From positions 1,240,001-1,304,000 of the forward strand of contig NBBA01000004.1 in the NCBI GenBank assembly GCA_002794785.1: a stretch of 64,000 nt of DNA. Direction: 5' to 3'. The translations under genes were made by a program, and so were the position numbers. The stretch's first letter is position 1. Each line of letters opens with the position of its first letter. Source of the stretch: Coniferiporia sulphurascens. Its lineage: Eukaryota; Basidiomycota; Agaricomycetes; Hymenochaetales; Hymenochaetaceae. Under the pieces are notes generated by a model. It was given only the letters and a program-made list of their open reading frames with translations, was not told the origin of the DNA and ran no database searches. This document shows positions 24,343-34,592 of this stretch, in pieces.

Positions 24343-26610
24343 ATGTCCAGAGCTCGCCTTTTTTACTGTCTTGCTTTCGCTTCGGCGACATTGGCGGCGC
24401 CTGCTGCAAGCAACTCGACCCTGTCCGTTTCCATCGCAGCTTCGTCCGCTGTGTCCAGTGCAATCCCCGCTGTGTCTTCTGCCATATCTTCTGCGGTCGT
24501 CGCCAGCGCTGCTTCCTCCGCTGCATCTGCATTTGTAACCGCTGGGGCGGCCAGTGATAGTCCGAATGACCAAGTTTTCCCGCAAGACACGACCGAGACA
24601 CCCGAAGCAATCAATGGACAGCTTGGCGCCACCATTATTGCGCCAGATAACACCGTTCTTGATCAACAAAATCCTGATATTCTAGCGCCCCCATCGACTG
24701 ATGCCGGCACTGTGTAGGTTCCCTCATTTTCTGCTTCACTGATGGCCTCGTGACATCTCCTTCAGGGGCCAGGCAATGTGGCCTTTCGCTTTAAGCCACA
24801 ATAGGCTCCAAACTGGTGGTTGGGCCCGACAACAAAATTGTTAGTAGATTCAGCCCTGTCACAATCATTCTTCGTTGATAGAATGTTGGTTACAGTGGCT
24901 GTAATGCCGTTTGCGACCAACATGTATGATGTGTGTCCATTTCGCTATTTAGGACCGTTGACCAAATGGGTGCTTTAGGGCGTCTGTTAACATGCGACTG
25001 CAAGCGGGCGCTATTCGGTATGAACTCTAGACAAGAAGTATCAAATTCGCACTGATTTCGCAATTAGTGAACTGCATTGGCATTCAACTGCGGAGGTAAG
25101 GATATTACAATCAACGCCCGTTCTCTACTTACTATCTCCGTTCCATCCCTTGTGCAGTGGGCGTTCGTCCTGAAGGTTAACATTCGTGCATCCTGATATA
25201 AGTGATTACACTAACATTAGAATTCTATAATCTGTTTTCGCCCATTAGGGTAGCACTGTTGTCACTGCCGTTAATAGCGACGGCCAAGTCTTTGCCGACA
25301 CTGTGGTAAGTTATCACCCTGTTCCGCTTTGGGATTGCTTTTAAACCGGACTCCTATAACAGGAAGCAGGAGATCTCTGGTACTTTCCTCCCGGTATTCC
25401 CCATTCGCTCCAGGCGACGGACGAGGATCCAGATGGCTCGGAGTTCCTCCTGGTAGGCCGAGGTCTTACTATATTCTCCGTTCAGGAATTCAGTAGTATC
25501 ATTTTTTTCCTGAAGGTGTTCGATGATGGCTCTTTCAGCGAAGACGACACCTTCCTTTTGACTGATTGGACAGCACACATTCCGAAAGAAGTGTTGGCGA
25601 AGAACTTCCAAACGGACATCTCTGCATTCGATCACATCCCGGCACATGAATTATACATATTCCCGTCTAGTATGGTTTTGTCCTTTGAATTCTCCAAATT
25701 CCTATGCTGAAATAATGTCGAAGCCCCACCCCCGCAGAATGAACAACCGCCATCCAGTCCTGCCGGGACTGTCCCAAGTCCCTTCACGTTCAAGCTCTCA
25801 CAGGCAGCCGCGACCCCGTTATCTGGTGGCTCAATCAAAGTTTTCGACACTAGTGTATTCCCAGTTGCAACAACCATTGTCGGTGCTTTGGTTACTGTGG
25901 AGCCTGGAGGAATGAGGTACGTGATCGACCTTTTATGAAGTGTGTTTTGAATGCTAACATTTTGACCCGAAAAGGGAGCTTCATGTAAGTCAAGATAGAA
26001 AGGCCTTAGAATTGGCCCCACACTCATGAACTTGCAGTGGCACCCAACGCAGCCCGAATGGAGCTATTTCCTGTATGTTCCATTTTTGCTAGCACTGTTG
26101 TCCGGCCATCTCATGCTCGTCCTCAACGCAGTACCGGCCAAGCACGAATGACCTTGTATGCAGCTTCACAAAACGCAAGAACATTCGACTTTCAGGTCAG
26201 TGTTATCTGTATAAATGCATGGTTCGAAAGGTCTAAGACAACATTCACAGACTGGTGCCATTGGTTCGCACATCCAAGTTATTCCCGAGATTTACTTCTC
26301 TGACCCGGGCGTTACTTTATAATCAGGTTACGTGCCTCCTTCATTTGGTCACTTCGTCGAGAATACAGGCAATACCACCCTACAATTCTTGGAACTCTTC
26401 AACTCGGGTGAGGCTGTCCTTAATAGAATCCGCCCTTTCACCTGTTTCTAAAACCATATACATGCAGACGCTGTCGAAGATATCAGCATGGCGCAATGGC
26501 TCGCGCTCACTCCCCCAGCCCTTGTCAAGGCGCATCTCGGCCTCGACGACGCAACAATAGCATCATTAAACAAGACCAAGCAAATCGTCGTCGGTCCGAA
26601 ATCATCTTGA
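24343..26610 (+). CDS. secreted oxalate decarboxylase (two-cupin, Mn-dependent)
   Basis: Start MSRARLFYCLAFASATLAAP is a signal peptide. An Ala/Ser-rich spacer follows, then the bicupin enzyme assembled from about 16 exons. Cupin 1 has GAIRELHWHSTAEW with a later PPGIPHSL; cupin 2 has GGMRELHWHPTQPEW with PPSFGHFVEN. These supply the His, His, Glu, His metal ligands twice. The lid region reads FSEDDTFLLTDW and keeps the glutamate associated with decarboxylase rather than oxidase activity. The C-terminus ends KQIVVGPKSS. The enzyme converts oxalate to formate and CO2 outside the cell, which wood-decay fungi use to manage secreted oxalate. All junctions restore frame, so the gene looks intact. 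One junction (after ARQQN) has a weak GTTAGT donor. Confidence 0.9.
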
Positions 26611-29390
26611 TCAGTGTTGAAGTAGACGATTGTAATCAATGTAATTATCTATTATGTGAACGCTTCTGTGGAGATAAGATTCTTTCTTTTACGACGGCTG
26701 GTGATTTCCAATATTATTGTCTGCTGTTCTCAAAGTGTTAGAATTCAGTTATTATAGGCCATACCAATCTCCGTCTAAGTCGGGTTGAATGAACTCCTGG
26801 GCGGCCCTACCCGCCGGAAAAAAAAAATCACGCCATTCTAAATTAAGAAATTAGTAACTCTGGCGCAGTGTACATACAAAGTTTACAAGGATACTATTCC
26901 GAGAGCCTAAGCTCAAGACAGGTCACGGGTCTTTTTGCCGGCATACCCAGATTTAGTTCTGTGAAGACTTATTTTCCCGGATGAAATCAGAAGCGGCCAC
27001 TGTGAAAAATCCAGACGAGTTGAAACGGGGGACGTTGGGCGTTTCGCGGCTAACGGGTCGGTAATTTCTCTTCTCCATCGGACTCATTAGGACCAGAAAT
27101 AATGTTTGTAGTACTTTGTACCAGGCACTGCCATTTTGGGGAACCGCATTCCTGATTCATTTCACGGCTCTTTACTGCCCCCTTAGGTATCTTCTGAATG
27201 CCCCTAGCATTCTGTGAGCTGTTCCGAACTCGCCCTTCCGAGAATGGCTATACATAAGGAGATCGCAAATAACGTGGCCATCGCGATTCTATAAAAAAAC
27301 ATTGGTAAGTTTTCGTCACAAAATTTGGAAGTGTTAATTTGATTACCGAAAGAATACGGGAAGGAAGTGGTCATCCGATTGGGCGCTCACAACAATAGAA
27401 ACAGAAGCTTGTCTCTAGACGAGTATTCTTGGACAAGGTGGCTGAGTAATCCGGAATGCATCCCGCTTTTCGCAACAAACACGACCGTGACGCGCAGGGG
27501 ATAGCATAGATATATCGAGGACGATGCGGTGGAGAAAATGAGAGCGAAGGCGTAGCCGGATACCACAACCGCCACGTATAATGCGCGCATTTGCCGTTGA
27601 AAGACGCTTCCGACATACAGAACCCGACACTCCAATATAGCGGGAAGTAAGTGCACATGCATCGACGTCCTTGTTGCTGGTCCAAACCTAGCTGAAAACG
27701 GTCGGACGGAGCAAGGCATCAGTAAGTTCTTTGCTGCCGAGTCAAGTCAGCTGCTTCCTTTCTGACCATGGAAAACACATTGACGGCCAGCTATCATGAA
27801 GCAGCTCGGCACGGCCGCAGCAGTGTGAGACGCACACACACGTCAATGACGGACATATACGGGTTCTCATACGGCCGGCTTCGGAATCATGTTACGGTCT
27901 TTCCGAGCGCATCTTAGCGTCAAGAAGGTTGCTAAATCGAATGCGCAGTCCGCCTTCGCGCCATGATCCTGTAACAATTCCTTCACGAAGGCGACAGAAT
28001 GTATTCATGAGCTCTGGGGCATGAGGGAGCGCGAGCTTACAGACGATCCTGAGCATACCTTTGCACCAAAATAACTCCGAGTCCCGACCGAGGAAATCTC
28101 CTTGCCAAAACCAGGTCGGTTGAACCCATGCATCGAAAGAGATAGCCTGTTATCCAGATGTCTGCTGAAGCAAGTCGATAGAGTTTGGGCTTGATACTTT
28201 ATGCATTTTTTCGACAGGCCAAGGGTAGCACAGTGGAGGTTTGATGGGAAAGTCCCATGAAAAGGGTGCTTGTAGATTTACTCGAGCAGCCAAATTTATG
28301 GGGGAGCAAATCGGCGTTTGTGCGGCCCTATGGAACATGTAAATTTGAGCAAACCAGTCCTATATATGGCAAGAGGACGCATTAATATCGTATTGGTGGC
28401 AGCGAAAATTACCGCATGAGCTAAAAGCAGATCTGGGAGCGGGTATCCGTCGCGGCAAAGCCTTTCGAGAAAAACACTACCCACGACCACGAACATCTAG
28501 AACGTGCCGTGGAAGAGGTCCGGCACTGAATACCTGGAAAGAGAGCGACGTCACCTTCATCCCCGATAGGAGCGATTGCTCGCGAAGGAGTTCTTTAGCG
28601 GGGGAACAGAAGGCATAAACGATATGTTGGTGGAGCCCAAGTTGTTTCGCTCATTAGACGATATGCCGGAGTATGTCCACATACTAGTCATGTGCACGGA
28701 TATTTTTCTTCGTATTGAGTCGTAGTTTGGTGCCTTGTCCCAAAAAAAAACTAAGATATTATCGTCGACGGCACACTCAACTTCTGCGGACCCACCGCGA
28801 GGTCGCAGAAGAGCCGCTAATTGCTAGAAGGACCATCCAATTTGCAATGCAGGACGATGAAGTAGCGAATCAGCGCCAGACAGCACTTTTGCGATGGACG
28901 CCTACGAGCAGGAAATTAAGCCGGCAAGTATATGTCGTAATAAGCGGCGTGGAGTCCGCTCGAGCCTCGTGAATCATCCCAGGACTATCGTCGAATGGTA
29001 GGAAGTGCCTTACAGGAACACCGTACTCAAGCTGGACAGACAAAATCGCGTAACTTAGTTCATTCAAGTTGCACGGTTCAAGTTACTCTGAAGGTAGGGA
29101 GAAAAGATGCACGCACTATCTTAGGATCTGTATGGAGATAAGACAGTCCATTTTTGCCGCCATCGCACCACGACCGAGCATCCGTTTATAAAACGGTATA
29201 ACTCAAAGAAAAAATCGAGGTAGTGGTGGCAAAGGACGGCAGGTTGAAAAAAATACAGATGGACGCGGAAGCCACATGTGTTACGTAAAAACAACCTGGT
29301 GGCGTCACGGTACTGGGGGTGGTAGACTCCGATTTGCAGCTGGCAGTTGGCTGAACTTGGCTCGATTGCTTGATTGTTTTTGTTTGAGTT
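26611..29390. other. intergenic, no supported gene
   Basis: About 2.8 kb. On the minus strand, 27.37-27.72 kb and 28.15-28.50 kb have open frames with hydrophobic segments that might be remains of a membrane protein gene, but no family motif or splice chain could be established. The end of the stretch includes the GET4 promoter. Confidence 0.4.
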
Positions 29391-30756
29391 ATGCCGCCGC
29401 CATCTTCTGCATCCTCCTCAAAGGCACTAGCAGCGATTCTCCCCCAGATCGCAACGGGACACGCATATGAAGCGCACCAGAAAGCGCGTACTTTTGCGTC
29501 GCGATATGTCAAGTCCGCGCAATACGACACTGCCATTGATGTCTTGTTCCAAAGTGCACGCGAACTCTTGAAGGCGGGACAGCCAGGAAGCGGGACGGAC
29601 TTGGCATCATTTTTGATCGACGTATTTGAGAGCAAGGGGGAAGGGGTCACCGATGAGTCGAGAGGCAAGCTGAGCACCGCGATCTTGAAAAGTCTGGCTT
29701 TGTCTGAGCGGGCCAAACTACAGGGAAACTGACGCAGCTCATCGCACTAACGGGCACCGCTGGGACTTGGCGCAAAGTGCTCATTGACAAGTCCATCGCG
29801 TAAGTAGGATCTCGAGATAATGTGCATATGCCTGACGGAATCGCAAGCTGGACGGCAAAGGCAGGAAGTTGCCCGGCCGGAGACCAAGACCTGCATCATT
29901 ATGTCGGGGAGCTTTTATATAAAGGTACGTGCAATGATTTCTTGTGCGTGTAGGGAAGTACTTCGTGTTAATCTATGCATCTCTTGACAATGTAGAGGGC
30001 AGTTTTGATCTTGCGGAGCCACATCTGTTGTCTGCGGGTAAGCGCGACAGCGCGCGTCTACTCGCCCAAATGATGTCCGAGTGGTGGCAAGCTACTTCTA
30101 AATCTGCCTCTCCTGGGCCCTTTGCACTACGGGGCATTCTCCCGTCAGCCTTTAGCTTATGTACTTTTAAGTCTACGAGGTTTTACTTACATACTCGCCC
30201 GCCGCCATCTTAGATACCTATTGGACGGTAACATCCTCGCTGCGCGCACCTTCATCACGCATCTAGTCTCCCTCACTACATCTGCGCAGCCATCGCTTCG
30301 TTCGGCTCTCGCTCCCAACCCCTTGCCCGTCTCCGGAGCCAATTCCAGCATCGACGAGATCATATTCACGACCGACCAAATACTCAACTTCTCGCAACTT
30401 GCCGTGCGTACGTGTCAACGTGCACAGGGCGCGGGGAGCAAAAAAGCACAGGAAGCGTGGGTCCGTTTATGCGGGACATATCTCAGCAAGGGCGGCGTGC
30501 TCGCGAAGCCTGACGCACGAAGAGTACGTACATGCGCATATTCCAATATTTCGTGATAACAGGGATTTTTACTTATTTCTTAACTAACCAGTACCTCAAC
30601 GAAATAGCCATCCTCTTCTTTGCCATCCCACAGCCACGCAATCAGGCAGCAAACCCTCTAGGGGACATGATGTCTTCTCTCTTTGGCGGTGCACCTACCG
30701 GTGGCACGGCTCCTCGAGTACTCATGCCTGGACCTTCCGCGGCCGGTCTGGACTAG
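29391..30756 (+). CDS. GET4: GET4-like protein of the tail-anchored protein insertion pathway
   Basis: ATG at 29391. The protein reads ATGHAYEAHQKARTFASRYV, DTAIDVLFQSARELLKAGQ, LIALTGTAGTWRKVLIDKS, HHYVGELLYKEGSFDLAEPH, AGKRDSARLLAQMMSEWW, PYLLDGNILAARTFITH and ANPLGDMMSSLFGG. This is the alpha-helical repeat protein Get4, which with Get5 bridges Sgt2 and Get3 in the cytosol to hand tail-anchored proteins to the ER. Five introns are needed. The first, 29665-29723, has a GCAAGC donor: reading straight through gives a stop at about 29730, while splicing restores SRGKLTQLIALTG. PHO88/SND3, from a different ER-targeting route, lies in the same window. Confidence 0.9.
29665..29723 (+). other. probable GC-AG intron in GET4
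   Basis: Donor G|GCAAGC, acceptor CTACAG, 59 bases. Without removal the frame stops within 70 bases; with removal the conserved KLTQLIALTG segment follows directly. No GT donor nearby gives the right phase and a workable length. Confidence 0.75.
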
Positions 30757-30910
30757 TATTGGTTATCTAAGCCTAATTGACACAATTGTTGTATCCATGG
30801 TCTACTTCCCTTGCGGGTGCTTTTCTTTTCGCTAGTCATTGTGGAGAATAAAATGGAATGTATTTTAAGTTTGCGTCAACTCGTACTAGTGTCCCCATGC
30901 CAGCAGCTAC

Positions 30911-32279
30911 TCAAAGGATAAAAGGGATCATGGCCTTTCTTCCCTTTGGATACTCATTACCGAATTCCTTTTTGTAACCCTTGTGCTTCTTAATCGCCCA
31001 CAAGATCATCTGGCCCGTACCTACAACAAAGAATAGCCAAGCTATAATCGCGTGGTGCGCGAAGCAAGGATGTCAGATATACTCTAAAATCCCAACTGGA
31101 AATGGGAGTAGACTAACCTGCACGGCTGCCGGTCATTTTGCATATCGCGAACCACGCGACGCTTTCGAAGAAGTAGTTCGGGAACGAGACAAGGTTGAAG
31201 CCGTAGCCGTATGGAATGGCGCGTTTACGCGAGCCCTCCGGACGTAAGGCGCCCAATGTCAGGTGTGTTTTGAGGTTTGATAGCTCGGCAAACTAACCCC
31301 ATTACAAAGTAAAATTAGATATTAATCAGGGTATTTATCATATTTCAAAGGATACGCACGATAAAGACGGCAGTCCACAACCACAAGAACGGAAGCGAAT
31401 TGCGTTGGGATCCACGGATGACAGACGAGAAGGCCGAATACTTGGGCCGGTAAAGCGCAAACGCCAAGAAGACTCCACTCAAGATATGGTAATGGGCGGA
31501 ACTGGCAGGTAACGCAGATATTTATAGGTCAACTCTAGTGCACGGTCAAACTCATGCAAAATTGACTCACTTCTTGAACAAGTTAAAGAACGGCATAGTG
31601 GCCTTTGAGAAACGGTGGACGCTGCACGAGAATTCACTAAGTACCATGCAAATTAAGTATCGCGGGATTAGACAAACAAGATCGTCTCATATTCGCGTTT
31701 CAGGAAGTGCAGCATGATCAATGCGAATGCGTATCTGGAAAGCCATAAGCGGGGGTTATGCTATTGATATGGTGCGATATACTTTTGCATGAGACTATGC
31801 TGGATATTGCCTCCATATATGACCCTGGGTAGGAAATAGAATAGTGGGTGAATGATGAGTGGCCCTGCCTAGAAAACAAGCTGGAGACTGAGTTTCGAGA
31901 TGGAACCACGGTATCGCACGCACATATTCCACAATATAAACAGCTCGCCAGCCGACCTGACGTCCTAAGTCCTTCACATTGAGCTCGTCTCCGTCCGTGA
32001 TGCCGACCTTTGCAAGCGTGTCCTCGTCAGCCAGTCCCTTCTTGTCGCCCTTTAATGAAAGTTTCTGGCGCGATGTGTAAAACTGTGGGGTGCCAGTGAG
32101 TAAACAGGTTATAGAAGAAGATAATTTGAACAAACTTTGGGAAACTGCGCAGCGACTGCGTTCTTGACGTCCCCGACCGTCGCATTTTCAAGTGTCTTTC
32201 CCGCGAGCTCGATGGTGATGGGCAGCTTTTTCGCAATTGCTGGCGGCCTTCCCGCTGCTGCGACTGTTACGGAGACCAT
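30911..32279 (-). CDS. TSC13: very-long-chain enoyl-CoA reductase (TSC13)
   Basis: Minus-strand gene starting MVSVTVAAAGRPPAIAKKLP. A ubiquitin-like N-terminal part (LAGKTLENATVGDVKNAV; QKLSLKGDKKGL; TLAKVGITDGDELNVKDLG) is followed by the steroid-5-alpha-reductase-type membrane domain: VGWRAVYIVEY, GGNIQHSLMQK, MLHFLKREYET, VHRFSKATMPFFNLFKN, RAIPYGYGFNLVSFPNYFFE and a final HKGYKKEFGKEYP..KAMIPFIL. The last step of fatty-acid elongation, reducing trans-2-enoyl-CoA in the ER membrane, is the known role. The stop is at 30911-30913. It is head-to-head with the hydrolase gene, with only 141 bases between start codons. Confidence 0.9.
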
Positions 32280-32420
32280 TACGCGTTTTTCGGGGAGAAC
32301 CTAGACCTGAAGAACGGTGGACTCGCCAGACGCGTCGAGGACGTGTCACGGCTCCGCTTCATTTCGCACGGTTTTGATCATTTGGTCGAGCGTCGATCCT
32401 TCCGGTTAGGCTCGACCTCC
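32280..32420. promoter_or_regulatory. short shared divergent promoter (TSC13 / ABHD11-like)
   Basis: Both start codons flank this 141-base gap, so transcription of the two genes must start from a very small shared region, or the leaders overlap. Confidence 0.5.
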
Positions 32421-33794
32421 ATGACCATATCCTTTCACTTGCGTCCCCTGACGCGCTCCTTGCCTCTATCCAGCTTCAGCAAACGTTAGATTTCGTCTAA
32501 TTAATGCAACAGAAACTCTAATGCAGTTTTCACATAGGTCTCCTCTCAAGCACTGCAGCACCCCCTGTGGACCTCAAATTCGACGTTTACAATGGTCCAG
32601 TTGACCCCCAGGCAGACAAAGGACCTCTGATCATTTGTCATGGACTTTTGTACGCGCACTCTTTCTGAGAATCTGCGGGGAAAATGGCTGAGGTCAGCTT
32701 GTAGCGGGTCAAAGCGAAACTGGCAATCGCTAGCGAGGGTCTTTGCAAAGCAGCTAAATAGGCCAGTTATCCCGCTTGTGAGTTTTTATATTGTATAAAT
32801 AGCTTCAAAGAGAGCTAAATTGCGAAGGATCTCCGTAACTTCGGGGAATCTCCACAAAGGGAACAAATGGACTACACGACCATGGCAGCTGATATCATCC
32901 ATTTCTGTGATAAACACTCGTTGAAGAACGTTTCTCTGCTCGGTCACTCAATGTACGCCCGGAGTCCCCACCTCTCTTCAGCTATTTGAAAATGTTCACG
33001 CCTTATACCTAGGGGCGGTAAGGTGGCGATGACAGTTGCGCTCCGTCCAGATTTGCCGAAAGGGATGCTCTCCCATCTCATCATAGCGGACATATCCCCC
33101 ATCCGCGCAAATCTGTCCTCCGAATTCCCGAGGTACGTTGAAGGAATGCTAAAAATTGAAGGCTCAGGCTCCGTAAAGTCGAAAAAAGAGGCTTTCAATA
33201 AATTACACGAATATGAAGAAGTCTGATCGGTTTTACTTAGCTTCCTGTCCTGATCCTGACTGTCCTACATTTACTATGCAGGACCCCCTGATCCGCCACT
33301 TCCTTCTTACAAACCTCGAGCACACCCCAGAAGGGGCGCCTATTAAATTTCGTGTTCCTTTGCGGACGGTCAAAAATTCCCTGCCGGACATTGGATGGTT
33401 CCCGTATGAAGCGGGTGAGACAGCCTGGGATGGACCCACGCTATTTATCAAAGGATCAAAGAGCAAGTAAGTTCGAGTTTCGTGCCCAGTATCTATAATT
33501 GAATCTGCTATCCTCACAATAACTAAATTTAGCTACATAAAGCTAAAGCACCTAGATACTATGAGGCAATTTTTTCCTAAGATGAGGTTAGAAACTCTAG
33601 AAGCCGGGCATTGGGGTAAGCTTAATACCATATCGATCAAAAACTCAGGCTAGACATTAACCGACTGCAAATGCCCAGTCCATCACGAAAGGCGAGCATT
33701 CGTGCTTGCGACGATTATCCGGCGATGCTAACCAAGAGATTTTAGATCGACGGAGTTCGTTGAAATAATCAGCGAATTTATTAAAGGACATTAG
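32421..33794 (+). CDS. alpha/beta hydrolase, ABHD11/IMO32-like
   Basis: ATG at 32421 (MTISFHLRPLTRSLPLSSF), an Arg/Ser-rich start without acidic residues that fits a mitochondrial presequence. The domain reads LKFDVYNGPV, LIICHGLFGSKRNWQSLA, DLRNFGESP, the nucleophile elbow LLGHSMGGKVAM, IADISPIRA, TLFIKGSKSNYI (acid region) and EAGHWVHHE (histidine region), closing EFVEIISEFIKGH. Serine, acid and histidine are therefore all present. The family includes ABHD11 and yeast Imo32; the substrate here is unknown. Seven or so introns are needed. The last part requires a 13-base exon (33679-33691) and a GC-donor intron (33692-33745). Confidence 0.83.
33692..33745 (+). other. probable GC-AG intron in the ABHD11-like gene
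   Basis: Donor AG|GCGAGC, acceptor TTTTAG, 54 bases. Splicing joins HWVHHER to STEFVEIISEF, the conserved C-terminal helix. A nearby GT donor (GTGCTT) would instead give a short unrelated tail and stop. Confidence 0.6.
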
Positions 33795-34592
33795 ACTGTT
33801 TTTTAATCTCCTAGTTCTGTTGCGACGACGACTCGAATGGATGAAAGGGCCATCTGCTGCATCAGGTGTTTCATTCTATGGCGGCAGATAGTAGCGAGGG
33901 ACCTGCAACAGAGCGTGATTGAAAGTTTGTCCCGAAGAATGCGGCGCCGAACGATCCTAGCTCAGGTATTGCCGGCGGCGAGAGCGGCAGCGTGGTTGCG
34001 AATCTTACTGTGCCCCGGTAGATTGAATTTGGAAGGGCCCACGAGGACCGCCCTTGGGAATACACAGGTTCGTTTAAACCTGTTCACTTGGTGGTTCAAG
34101 GCGCGGTGCCCCTCAAGACATCTCACATCGACGATGTTGGCTTTTCTTTATGACTGCCTCAAGCTGTTGTTCTGCGCCTTGCGCCCGTAGGCTGACAGTC
34201 CGCCTAAATGCGGTGTGCGGAGGCCTCCGGCGGGAACCTTGAGCCAATGGACGCCCTTCTGCCGCGAACGTGCACCATATTGCCGAACTTCCCACCCAAA
34301 CTTCGATGTCGATGCTGTCCTCCCATCAAGGAACTCTGCTTCCCGTTATTAAATCACAGCTCCTCCAGCGCCGAGAGTTCCCAGAGAGCTGGAACTAGCA
34401 CCGCCCGTCGTAACTTGAAGATTGATAGTATTAAAAAGTATTGTCTACCGGACTATGTATTTGGTTTTGTGGTACAAGGATAAAAGGGAGTAATCGCACT
34501 CGGATTGATCATTTTTTTTTCGTTCCTCTACCTCCCTAAGCTCGCCACACAAGCGCGCAAGCCTCTTCTCCCAGCCCAAGAGGTTTCGCTAG
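33795..34592. other. intergenic between hydrolase and PHO84 copy 2
   Basis: About 800 bases. An open frame at 33837-34190 has no recognisable features and is not called. Contains the upstream region of the second phosphate transporter. Confidence 0.45.

Noticed and set aside
27371..28500. Hydrophobic minus-strand frames suggesting a membrane protein relic
   Set aside because: Hydrophobic segments alone are not enough; no family motif or consistent exon chain could be built.
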